Assembly (NCBI RefSeq): GCF_017873175.1
Contig: NZ_JAGGJW010000010.1
Location: 62,001 to 126,000 of the forward strand
DNA length: 64,000 bases
From: Neorhizobium petrolearium
Lineage (GTDB): Bacteria > Pseudomonadota > Alphaproteobacteria > Rhizobiales > Rhizobiaceae
Direction of reading: 5' to 3'
This document shows positions 17,667 to 25,303 of the stretch, piece after piece. The notes beneath the pieces are model-generated. The model made no database searches. It saw only the letters and a list, made by a program, of their open reading frames with translations, and was not told the origin of the DNA. Numbering within the stretch: position 1 is the stretch's first letter; every line of letters begins with the position of its first letter. Position numbers and translations under genes: made by a program.

Positions 17667-18845
17667 ATGGCACGCGTTTTCCTCTGCGTTCTCGATTCCG
17701 TCGGCTGCGGCGGTGCACCCGACGCGGTGCATTACGGCGACGAGGGATCCAACACGCTGCTGCATATCGCCGAAGCCTGTGCCGCCGGTCGAGCGGAAGA
17801 GGGCAGGAGCGGTCCGTTGAAGGTTCCGAACCTGAATGCCATGGGGCTCGGCGCCGCGATCACACTCGCCTCCGGTAAAGCTGCCCCCGGCCTTTCGGCA
17901 GTGCCTGGCGGATGGTGGGGCGCGGCTGAGGAAATTTCCGCCGGCAAGGATACCCAGTCCGGGCATTGGGAACTCGCCGGCGTACCGGTTGCGCGCGACT
18001 GGCATTATTTTCCGCGAACGGTTCCTGCCTTTCCTGTCGATCTGATGGCTGAACTGATCTCCCGATCCGGCCTTCCCGGGACGCTTGCCAATTGCCATGC
18101 TTCCGGCACGGAGATCATCGATCAATTCGGCCTCGAGCATATCGCGACCGGCAAGCCGATCGTCTACACCTCGGCCGACAGCGTCGTGCAGATCGCTGCC
18201 CATGAGGGGCATTTCGGCCTGGAGCGGCTGCTTGATCTTTGCCGCATCGCCGCCGACATCTTCCACCCGCTGAATGTCGGCCGCATCATCGCACGGCCCT
18301 TTGTCGGCGAGGCGCCGGGCGATTTCGTCCGCACCACCAACCGAAAGGATTTCGCCATCGCCCCGCCGGACGGGACGATCTGCGACCGCGTGGCGGCGTC
18401 GGGCGGCGCAGTCCATGCCGTCGGCAAGATCGGTGATATCTTCGCCATGAAGAGCATTTCTGATGTTTCCAAAGGCGGCGACGACATGGCGCTCTTCGAC
18501 CATGTGCTGGCCTTCACCGATAAGGCCAGGCCGGGTGATCTGATCTTCGCCAATTTCATCGAATTCGACAGCCTCTGGGGACATCGCAGGAATGTCGCCG
18601 GCTATGCCCGCGCACTCGAAGCTTTCGACGCGCGCCTGCCGGAACTGACAGCGCGCCTGCGCCCGGACGACCTGCTGATTATCACTGCGGACCACGGCAA
18701 CGATCCGACCTGGCCGGGTACGGACCACACCCGCGAGCGCGTGCCAGTGCTGGTAACCGGACCCCGCGTGACGGCGCGGAAACTGGGAATCGTTCCTTTT
18801 ACTGCTGTCGCGCAGTTGACTGCCTTGCATCTGAGCTGCCGGTAA
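17667..18845 (+). CDS. deoB: Phosphopentomutase
   Basis: This 392-residue alkaline-phosphatase-superfamily enzyme converts ribose-1-phosphate to ribose-5-phosphate. Expected residues are D10 near the N-terminus, T96 in GKDTQSGHWE (the phosphorylated threonine), FDSLWGHRR, and the metal motifs ADHGNDPTWPGTDHTRE. The usual length is ~405; the C-terminus is slightly divergent but keeps the family pattern. It closes the nucleoside operon by moving the sugar into the pentose phosphate pathway. Confidence 0.92.
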   Translation: MARVFLCVLDSVGCGGAPDAVHYGDEGSNTLLHIAEACAAGRAEEGRSGPLKVPNLNAMGLGAAITLASGKAAPGLSAVPGGWWGAAEEISAGKDTQSGHWELAGVPVARDWHYFPRTVPAFPVDLMAELISRSGLPGTLANCHASGTEIIDQFGLEHIATGKPIVYTSADSVVQIAAHEGHFGLERLLDLCRIAADIFHPLNVGRIIARPFVGEAPGDFVRTTNRKDFAIAPPDGTICDRVAASGGAVHAVGKIGDIFAMKSISDVSKGGDDMALFDHVLAFTDKARPGDLIFANFIEFDSLWGHRRNVAGYARALEAFDARLPELTARLRPDDLLIITADHGNDPTWPGTDHTRERVPVLVTGPRVTARKLGIVPFTAVAQLTALHLSCR

Positions 18846-19232
18846 GGCATCGCCGGACAGGATCGGACCATAGGCCTTCGATGTCATCATGAACCGCTCT
18901 GGAAAATCGCCTCCGAAGGCGCGCGATCCCTCCGTCCTTGCGTCATCAGCCAACTTCCGACCTCACGGGCGGCGGCATTGTCGACACGGCTCGGCCGAAT
19001 AAAGTGGAACCGGGATCGTAACGGAGTAAATCCCCAGGGCGCCACCAGCCTTCCCGTTTCGATTTCCGATTGGACATAGGCTCAGGCCGTCACAGCGATT
19101 CCGATCTCTGCCGAAGCCGCCTCGATCAAAAAGAAATTGTGCTCGAATCCGATCTCTCGCGCGGCAGGAGACAAAACACGCCTTTGTCGGACGACCAACG
19201 CATCCAACCCGGCGGCAAAGGTCTTGCAGCGA
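18846..19232. other. Gene-free interval holding a LysR remnant
   Basis: This is 387 bases between deoB and the next permease. Apart from the leftward LysR fragment described separately, I see no promoter, repeat or gene here. Confidence 0.5.
18930..19180 (-). pseudogene. LysR-family regulator, C-terminal remnant
   Basis: Read leftward, this stretch gives FEHNFFLIEAASAEIGIAVT, then a stop where a tryptophan codon is expected, then AYVQSEIETGRLVAPWGF and DNAAAREVGSWL. This order matches the end of the LysR substrate-binding domain of the GcvA-like group. The HTH domain is missing and the frame carries a TGA, so it is a decayed gene. Confidence 0.6.
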
Positions 19233-20006
19233 TCAGCCACCAATCCCGAATGTTGCGCCGCGCGTAGCCCAGCCTGTCATGCGTTTCTCGATTACCGCGA
19301 AGATCATGTACATGACGACGCCCATCACCGCGATAACCACAAGACCTGCGAAAACCAGCGGGATGCGGAAGTTGGCGGATGCCTGGGTCATCAGGGTGCC
19401 GATGCCGCGGTTCGACGCCAGAGTTTCGGATATCACGGACCCGACAAAGGCGAGGGTTATCGAGATTTTCAAGGATGCGAAAAGATAGGGCATCGAACGC
19501 GGTATCCCGACCTTGCGGACGATATCCAGCTGGCTTGCGCCAAGAGATCGCAGGACATCCCTGAGGTCGGGTTCGATGGTCGCCAGACCGGTGGCGACGT
19601 TGACCGCTATCGGAAAGAAACTCAGCATGAAGGCCGTTATCACTGCCGGGACGGACCCAATGCCGAACCACACCACGAGGATCGGTACAATCGCCACTTT
19701 CGGAATGGAATTAAAGGCGACAAGCAGGGGATAAAGGCTGGTATAGGCCACCCGCGAAGATCCGACCGCAATTCCCAGAAGCGCGCCGAATGCGACGGCG
19801 AATGCAAAGCCGATGACGGTCGTCAGCAGCGTCTGGCTGGAGTGAAACCATATGATGTAGAAATTCTCCGCCAGCGCTTCGGCAATCAGCGACGGCGAGG
19901 GCAGGACGAAGGGCGGGACCTCGAAAGTCTTGCACGACAGTTCCCAGACAAGCAGAAGGGCAACCGACAGAAGGACAGGCCCGGATCGTTCCAACGCGTT
20001 GTTCAT
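19233..20006 (-). CDS. ABC transporter permease (NMT1-type importer 2)
   Basis: This 257-residue permease has about six helices, with FNSIPKVAIVPILVVWFGIGSVP in the position of the family QTAPK..APL motif. It overlaps the ATPase gene upstream by 4 bases. It is the last gene of a leftward binding protein-ATPase-permease operon. The sole permease presumably works as a homodimer. Confidence 0.87.
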   Translation of the reverse strand: MNNALERSGPVLLSVALLLVWELSCKTFEVPPFVLPSPSLIAEALAENFYIIWFHSSQTLLTTVIGFAFAVAFGALLGIAVGSSRVAYTSLYPLLVAFNSIPKVAIVPILVVWFGIGSVPAVITAFMLSFFPIAVNVATGLATIEPDLRDVLRSLGASQLDIVRKVGIPRSMPYLFASLKISITLAFVGSVISETLASNRGIGTLMTQASANFRIPLVFAGLVVIAVMGVVMYMIFAVIEKRMTGWATRGATFGIGG

Positions 20007-20818
20007 GCCTTTTCTCCTGGCGCCGAGGGTTTGACGTCAATCGGCATGCGCTGGGAGCGAATATCGGAGCGCAGATCCATGACGCTTTCATTGAAGGCGG
20101 GTTCGAGGAAGGTCCGCTCCCCCCGAGGTCTGCTGAATTGAACCGTGCCGACGGTGCGGACCACCCGGCCGGGCCTGTTCGACATAACATGCACTTCGTC
20201 GGCGAGGTAGAGCGCCTCTCTCAGGTCATGCGTGACGAGAATTGCTGTAAAGCGCTGCTTCATCCAGATCGTCTGAAGAACATCCCAAAGCTCTTCCCGC
20301 GTGAAAGCGTCAAGGGCGCCGAAGGGTTCGTCAAGCATGAGTAGGCGCGGCTGGTGGATAAGCGAGCGGCACAGCGATGCACGCTGCTGCATGCCTCCCG
20401 ACAATTGCCATGGATAATGGTCGGCAAAGGCATCGAGACCCACGATCCGCAGGAGTTCCATGGCGCGATCCCTGAACTCCTGCTTTCTGGCTCGGAGTTG
20501 ATGCCGCTCCGGTCGCACGACTTCGAGCGGCAACATCACATTTTCGAGTGTTGTGCGCCAGGGTAGTAGATTCGGATTCTGGAAGGCCATTCCAACGATG
20601 TTCACGGGACCTGATATCTCATGACCGTCCACGACGACCGAACCGCCAGTGGCGGGCATCAAGCCCGTCACCAGCTTCATCAAAGATGATTTTCCGCAGC
20701 CGGACGGGCCGACGACAGCGGCAAAGGAACCTTCCGGTACTTTCATTGCCAGGTTAGAGACCGCCAGTGTTTTCCCATAGGAGAGGCTGACGTCGATCAA
20801 CTCAACGAGGTTTTTCAT
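20003..20818 (-). CDS. ABC transporter ATPase (NMT1-type importer 2)
   Basis: This 271-residue ATPase has Walker A GPSGCGKSS, Q-loop MAFQNPNLLPW, signature LSGGMQQRASLCRSL and Walker B LLMLDEPFGALD. The start at 20818 (MKNLVELIDVSL) gives normal family length; the longer frame adds unrelated sequence. It energises uptake with the permease at 19233 and the binding protein at 20859. Confidence 0.88.
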   Translation of the reverse strand: MKNLVELIDVSLSYGKTLAVSNLAMKVPEGSFAAVVGPSGCGKSSLMKLVTGLMPATGGSVVVDGHEISGPVNIVGMAFQNPNLLPWRTTLENVMLPLEVVRPERHQLRARKQEFRDRAMELLRIVGLDAFADHYPWQLSGGMQQRASLCRSLIHQPRLLMLDEPFGALDAFTREELWDVLQTIWMKQRFTAILVTHDLREALYLADEVHVMSNRPGRVVRTVGTVQFSRPRGERTFLEPAFNESVMDLRSDIRSQRMPIDVKPSAPGEKA

Positions 20819-20858
20819 CCATGCTTCCGTGGCTGCTGAGGGGAACGCTCTATACAGC

Positions 20859-21881
20859 TTACTTCGGCGGCATCCGCTCGCCGGCGGCAGGGAGGTACTC
20901 GGTTGTGTAGATCTTGTTGGCTGCCGGTGCGGTAATCTTGAATGCATCGGCATTGGTCTGGATCGTAAGCGCCATACGGGCGGGATCGACGTATCCCAAC
21001 CCATTCTGCTCGAACGACGGCGACTTCAGGACGCCTCGATCCATCAAAAACTTCAGGCGGGCGGCTTCCAGCTTCACATCGTATAGCGGCTCGATTTCCT
21101 TCATTGCCCGCATGCCCGCCGCCGGATCCTTGAGCAAGGCGATAGTGCCTGCGATGGAAGCCTTGACGAACCCCTTGATGACATCCGGATGCTTGGCGAT
21201 GTAGTCCGGCTTCGCCACCAGTGCGCTTCCGTAAAGATCGAGGCCGTTGTCCGCGTAGCCGAGAACGACGATGTCCTTCTCCGGAACGCCGGCGGAAATG
21301 AGATTGAACACCGATGTCGAGGAGAATCCCGAAATCGCGTCCACTTGGCCTTGCGCCAGCATGGTCTCACGGAGGTTTGGCGCCATCGAGGTCCAGTTGA
21401 TCGAAGACGGATCTATCTTATTTGCCTTTGCGAACGCGCTGAACATCAGGCGGCTCGAATCCGCCTCGGGAGCGCCTAGCTTCTTGCCGGCGAGATCGGC
21501 GGGCGTCTTTATACCTGACTTCGCAAGGGCGATGATCGAATTGGGGGTCTTGTCGAACACTTGATAGAAAGCGATAAGGCCGCGATCCGGGTTTTCCGCG
21601 TTGAACTTTATCAGGGAATTGATGTCTGTAAAGCCGATGTCGTAGGCGCCGGCGGCGACCTTGACGATGGTATCACCGGAGCCGTAGCCGCGGTCCATGG
21701 TGACCTTCAGACCATTGGCCTCGAAATCCCTGTTTTTTAGTGCCAGGCCCCATATCGCGTGATTGCCCTGAAGCGTCCAGTCCAGTGAGAATTTCACCGG
21801 AGTGAGCTGCTGCGCTGCCACAGGCATGGCAAAGGCCGCAAACGCGATGACGGCCGAAAAAAGGTTTTTGAAATTTCGCAC
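20859..21881 (-). CDS. ABC transporter substrate-binding protein, NMT1/THI5-like (importer 2)
   Basis: This 340-residue periplasmic protein has a Sec signal (cleavage near VAAQQ) and the ThiY/NMT1 pattern VKFSLDWTLQGNHAIWGLALKNRDFEANGL in parts, GSGDTIVKVAAGAYDIGFTD and DLAGKKLGAP. Proteins with the (F/L)xLDW start commonly bind hydroxymethyl-pyrimidine-like or nucleobase ligands. It is divergent from the second XRE regulator, with an operator-like repeat between them. Confidence 0.88.
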   Translation of the reverse strand: MRNFKNLFSAVIAFAAFAMPVAAQQLTPVKFSLDWTLQGNHAIWGLALKNRDFEANGLKVTMDRGYGSGDTIVKVAAGAYDIGFTDINSLIKFNAENPDRGLIAFYQVFDKTPNSIIALAKSGIKTPADLAGKKLGAPEADSSRLMFSAFAKANKIDPSSINWTSMAPNLRETMLAQGQVDAISGFSSTSVFNLISAGVPEKDIVVLGYADNGLDLYGSALVAKPDYIAKHPDVIKGFVKASIAGTIALLKDPAAGMRAMKEIEPLYDVKLEAARLKFLMDRGVLKSPSFEQNGLGYVDPARMALTIQTNADAFKITAPAANKIYTTEYLPAAGERMPPK

Positions 21882-21919
21882 TGTAAGTTCCCTATTTTTT
21901 GATCTTGATATACCGCGTA

Positions 21920-21942
21920 TCTCAAAAATTAGACACTGTCTA
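21920..21942. promoter_or_regulatory. Operator candidates in the divergent importer 2 / regulator 2 promoter
   Basis: TCTCA-AAAA-TTAGA (21920-21933) matches the TCTCA-N4-TGAGA sites at 12391 and 13438 with one mismatch. It overlaps a second, perfect palindrome, TAGACA-C-TGTCTA (21930-21942). Both lie between the binding-protein start (21881) and the regulator start (21993). Confidence 0.55.
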
Positions 21943-21992
21943 GAAAAGATGTGCCATATAAGATACTGTTCACGGGGGAAGAGGCCGCGACC

Positions 21993-22862
21993 ATGCTGGA
22001 AACTGACGCGCTTCGGGATGTCGGGGCGAGATTGAGGGCTTACAGGCTCGGGCGAAACCTTTCGCCGGAGGCCGTCGCGGATCAGCTCTCCATGTCGCGC
22101 GCGGCTCTTTACCGGGCTGAGCGAGGAGAAATTCTCAAAATTGAGACGCTTGTTCGAATCAGCCGCCTGCTGGATGCGTCACTGCCCAATTTGCTGGGCG
22201 TGGGAATCGAATATGTCGACACGGCCGTGGCTTTTTTCGAAAGGATGCGACAGATCGAAGGCGAAAGCGACCAGATTATCGGCTTTTTCGGGCCGCTCTC
22301 CTATCTGCTGACTTCCGAAAACTACGACGCGATGTTGGCGGTGGCCTTGAGCGATAACCGAAGCGACGATGAGGCGACCGATATGGCCATCGGCAAACTT
22401 CTGGAAATCCTGCGCGAACGCAGGGAGCATTATCAACGAAGACGTCCGTTGCTGGTCAACCTCATCGCGATGCCTGAGCTCAGGCGGTTCGTGGCGAACG
22501 GCCTTGTTTTGCGCGACGATCTATCGGAGGAAGAGCGGGAGAGAAGGCGGCTCATGGCGCGCACAGAAGTCGACCATATACTGAGCCTGGTTCGCAAACC
22601 GCCGATCGGTGTCCAGATCGGCATCATCACCGGCGTGGTGCCTGCGACGAACTTCCAGATATTCAGGCAGCCTCAGCGTTCGCTCGTCGCCGTCAGCCCG
22701 TTCCGGCTCGGCGAGCAGCCAAACGTCCGCGTCGGCGTTGGGACTTTCACCATGTCTGTCGAAGGCGTCAGACTGTACGAGGATATAGCGCAGTCGATGT
22801 GGGAAAAGGCCGCCAAGGGAGATGATGCGGCAAGCCTGCTTATAGACCTCATGAAAAAATAA
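21993..22862 (+). CDS. XRE-type HTH regulator with a conserved C-terminal domain (copy 2)
   Basis: This 289-residue paralogue of the regulator at 12478 has an HTH_3 at about residues 8-62 (VGARLRAYRLGRNLSPEAVADQLSMSRAALYR in parts) and the same C-terminal domain with AFFERMRQIE, FFGPLSYLLT, PPIGVQIGII and VAVSPFRLG. The ATG at 21993 follows GGGGGAAGAGG. It is divergent from importer 2 and probably regulates it and itself. The pair illustrates a regulator family dedicated to NMT1-type importers. Confidence 0.82.
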   Translation: MLETDALRDVGARLRAYRLGRNLSPEAVADQLSMSRAALYRAERGEILKIETLVRISRLLDASLPNLLGVGIEYVDTAVAFFERMRQIEGESDQIIGFFGPLSYLLTSENYDAMLAVALSDNRSDDEATDMAIGKLLEILRERREHYQRRRPLLVNLIAMPELRRFVANGLVLRDDLSEEERERRRLMARTEVDHILSLVRKPPIGVQIGIITGVVPATNFQIFRQPQRSLVAVSPFRLGEQPNVRVGVGTFTMSVEGVRLYEDIAQSMWEKAAKGDDAASLLIDLMKK

Positions 22863-22906
22863 CGGTTGGGTTGCCTGAACGACGGATGCGACAGGAAGTT
22901 ACCAAC

Positions 22907-23035
22907 ATGGTATCGCACGATACGAAACTGCTGGATCTCGACGGAGCTTTGATCGATTCCCAACCGGGAATACTTGCGAGCTGCGGGGCGGCCCTTCGGG
23001 CGTTGGGCCACGACACCGATCCCGTCATCGGGTGA
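22907..23035 (+). pseudogene. HAD phosphatase (phosphoglycolate phosphatase-like), N-terminal fragment
   Basis: The frame reads LLDLDGALIDSQPGILASC, the first HAD motif (DxDGT-like) of Gph-type phosphatases, and stops after 42 codons. The stop codon lies inside the left terminal repeat of the IS6-type element, so the gene was cut by that insertion. No downstream part of the phosphatase is found on the other side of the element. Confidence 0.65.
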
Positions 23036-23836
23036 TGTCACGTTACTGGCGACTTAAGGGTTGAAGGCTAAGCCGGCGCCATGAACCCGTCGATCGTCAG
23101 CTACAAAAATCATCGTTTTCCACCGCAGATCATTGCCATGCCGTGTGGCTTTATTTTCGGTTTCCTCTGAGCCTGCGGCTGGTCGAGGAAATGCTTCTGG
23201 AGCGCGGCATCGTCGTCTCCTATGAAACGATCCGGCGATGGAGCAGTAAGTTCGGTGCTGCCTGCGCAAAGCAGTTGCGAAGAAAGAAGCCGTCGCGAAA
23301 GGACACCTGGTTACCTGGACGAGATGGTGATTTCCATAGGTGGCCAGAAACACTGGCTTTGGCGAGCTGTCGACCAGCACGGATATGTTCTCGATGAAAT
23401 CGTACAGGCTCGTCGTGACACGACGGCTGCCAGGCGATTGCTGGTCAGGCGGCTGAAGAAGCAAGGCCTCACGCCGAAGCGGATCATTACCGACAAGCTG
23501 CGCTCATATGGAGCGGTAAAGCGGGATGTGATGCCTTCAGTCAAACATCGATCGCATAAAGGCTTGAACAATCGCACGGAAAATTCACACCTGCCGCTGC
23601 GAAAGCGAGAACGGGTGATGAAAGGCTTCCGATCCGCCGGCGGATTGCAACGATTCATCGCGGTCTTTTCGGCAATCAGAAATCACTTTGTCCCGTCCCA
23701 CCAGAAGCACACCGCCCTCGCCACCCACATTCATCGTATCCGTGCAATGGCGCAGTCGAAGGCCGTAACCGGTGCAGCTGCCTCAGTTCAACGGCAAGCC
23801 CTTCGCCCGGCTTCAATCAAACAACCTGACATCACC
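23031..23836 (+). mobile_element. Decayed IS6-family insertion sequence
   Basis: The 806-bp element is bounded by GGTGATGTCA (23031-23040) and its inverse TGACATCACC (23827-23836). Flanking 8-mers CGTCATCG and CGTCATTC match at six positions, consistent with an eroded 8-bp target duplication, the IS6 size. The transposase (from ATG 23081) starts MNPSIVSYKNHRFPPQII. It then has a one-base deletion near 23138 (GCCATGCC for GCCCATGCC) and a one-base insertion near 23313 after KDTW, returning to the original frame. YLDEMVISIGG and VKHRSHKGLNNRTENSH are recognisable IS6 DDE-domain parts. It is probably inactive. Confidence 0.72.
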
Positions 23837-23874
23837 CGTCATTCACATGCTCTTCGATCTTTTCGATCGCTGCC

Positions 23875-24531
23875 TTAACTTTGGTGGGAGATAGCCTTGA
23901 TCAATGCCGCCTTACGCATCTGCGGCACGGGATAGGCGTGGCGGCTGTGGGAAAGGCAAAGGCTAACGAGGCTTTCAGCGATTTTCACTGCCAGCGAAAC
24001 AGGATCGACGATCGGGATATTAGGCGCATCAAATCCGGACTTTTGCGTTCCCCCGGCGATCACCAGCACTTCGGCCTTACCGACCACATCCAGGACCTCG
24101 GCCTCGGGCCTCAACAGATGAATGCCGGCGCACTGCGAGTCGAGCGCATATTCGTGCACGAGTTTCTTTACGCGGACATAATCCCGTTCTCCAGTGAGCA
24201 CGCTGAAATGAGCGCCAAGCGTAAGCGCATGCAGCATGGACGCACGGCCGGCGGTGACGACCGGAATATCCAGCAGCGAACGAAGTGCGTTGGCGCCGTA
24301 ATCTCCAAAATCGGCGAGGCAGACTGCGTCGAAGCCTTCAGCCTGTGCGTCCTGTCCGGCGGCCATGATGGCGAGGTCGGCAAGCGCCCAGTCATGCGCG
24401 CCGATCGGCGGGCAGGAGGGATAGATGACACGGCGATGGACGGTTTCGGTGTCGGAATCGGTGACGCCGGTAACGATGACCTCATCGGCTAGGTCGAGGT
24501 CGGCGGGCGACAGTAGAAGAATGCGGGTCAT
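23875..24531 (-). CDS. Asp/Glu/hydantoin racemase-superfamily protein 1
   Basis: This 218-residue protein belongs to the Asp/Glu/hydantoin racemase superfamily. The first half keeps the first catalytic cysteine, C71, in GFDAVCLADFGDYGANALR. The second catalytic position is glycine (VLVIAGGT, about residues 160-161) instead of the usual LGC(T/A). A two-base racemase mechanism is therefore unlikely, and a one-cysteine isomerase or decarboxylase, or a binding role, should be considered. The ATG at 24531 is preferred because GAGGAGG lies 7 bases upstream. It is the last gene of the long leftward operon. Confidence 0.78.
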   Translation of the reverse strand: MTRILLLSPADLDLADEVIVTGVTDSDTETVHRRVIYPSCPPIGAHDWALADLAIMAAGQDAQAEGFDAVCLADFGDYGANALRSLLDIPVVTAGRASMLHALTLGAHFSVLTGERDYVRVKKLVHEYALDSQCAGIHLLRPEAEVLDVVGKAEVLVIAGGTQKSGFDAPNIPIVDPVSLAVKIAESLVSLCLSHSRHAYPVPQMRKAALIKAISHQS

Positions 24532-24542
24532 TTTGGTCCTCC

Positions 24543-25301
24543 TCAAAGTCCGGCTGCAATCTTGCCCATTTCGGCCAGGCGTTTGGTTGCGATCTGCGAA
24601 GGGGAGGGGTAGGAAACGCGACTATGTGCGAGCTTCAGTTTGATCGCTGCATCGGCAAGCCGATAGGTCAATGGACCCGGATTGATGATCGGTACAGGCA
24701 GGCGCTCGGCGAGATAGGCATGTGCCTCGTGCATCGTGGTCGAGCCGAGGATAATCACATCGGCGCCGTCCTCCTCGATGCAGCGCATCGCCGCTTCGTA
24801 AAGCGCCGGGAAGAATTCGTCTTCCTTGCCAGCGAGCAGGCTCTGGTTATTCGGTTGCAGTCCGGCGGAACGTAGCGAGGCGCATTTGTGCTGCAGACCG
24901 AGCTCGGCGAGCGTCTTCGTATAGAGATGCCGCCAGCGATCCCACATGGCGAGGATCGAGAACTTTTCGCCAAGCGTTAGTGCCAGCAGCATGGAATGGC
25001 GGCCTGGGCCGATGACCGGAATATCGAGCACCGAACGCAGCGCCGACATGCCGGAATCGCTCATCGTATCAATGCAAACCGCGTCGTAACCCTCAGCCTG
25101 TGCCTGCAGTCCGGCTTCCAGAATACCGACATCGGCGAGCACCGAATCCTGCTGGCTGACATAATTGACCGGCGCGATGCGCACCGGCTTGAAATCGAAC
25201 TCGATGCCCTCGCCAAGCCTGACCGCGTCGAGTTGTGCCTTACGCTTTGAAAGATTGTCCTCGTCCATCGGAAAGGGGACGATCACTAGAACCTTGGCCA
25301 A
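24543..25301 (-). CDS. Asp/Glu/hydantoin racemase-superfamily protein 2
   Basis: This 252-residue paralogue of the previous protein has C76 in GYDAVCIDTMSDSGMSALR as the first catalytic cysteine. The second is replaced by S187 (VIILGSTTMHE, where LGCTGM is usual). I place the start at TTG 25301 because GGAGGA is 7 bases upstream; a GTG at 25316 would overlap the flavoprotein gene and include that ribosome site. Both paralogues in this operon lack the second cysteine, which argues for a shared non-racemase chemistry or a heteromeric enzyme. Confidence 0.78.
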   Translation of the reverse strand: MAKVLVIVPFPMDEDNLSKRKAQLDAVRLGEGIEFDFKPVRIAPVNYVSQQDSVLADVGILEAGLQAQAEGYDAVCIDTMSDSGMSALRSVLDIPVIGPGRHSMLLALTLGEKFSILAMWDRWRHLYTKTLAELGLQHKCASLRSAGLQPNNQSLLAGKEDEFFPALYEAAMRCIEEDGADVIILGSTTMHEAHAYLAERLPVPIINPGPLTYRLADAAIKLKLAHSRVSYPSPSQIATKRLAEMGKIAAGL

Positions 25302-25303
25302 AC

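Noticed and set aside
17667-18845. A C-terminal frameshift in phosphopentomutase
   Set aside because: The last 20 residues look odd at first, but they align in pattern with the family end (FADIGxxxAxHLGL-like), and all metal motifs are in frame.
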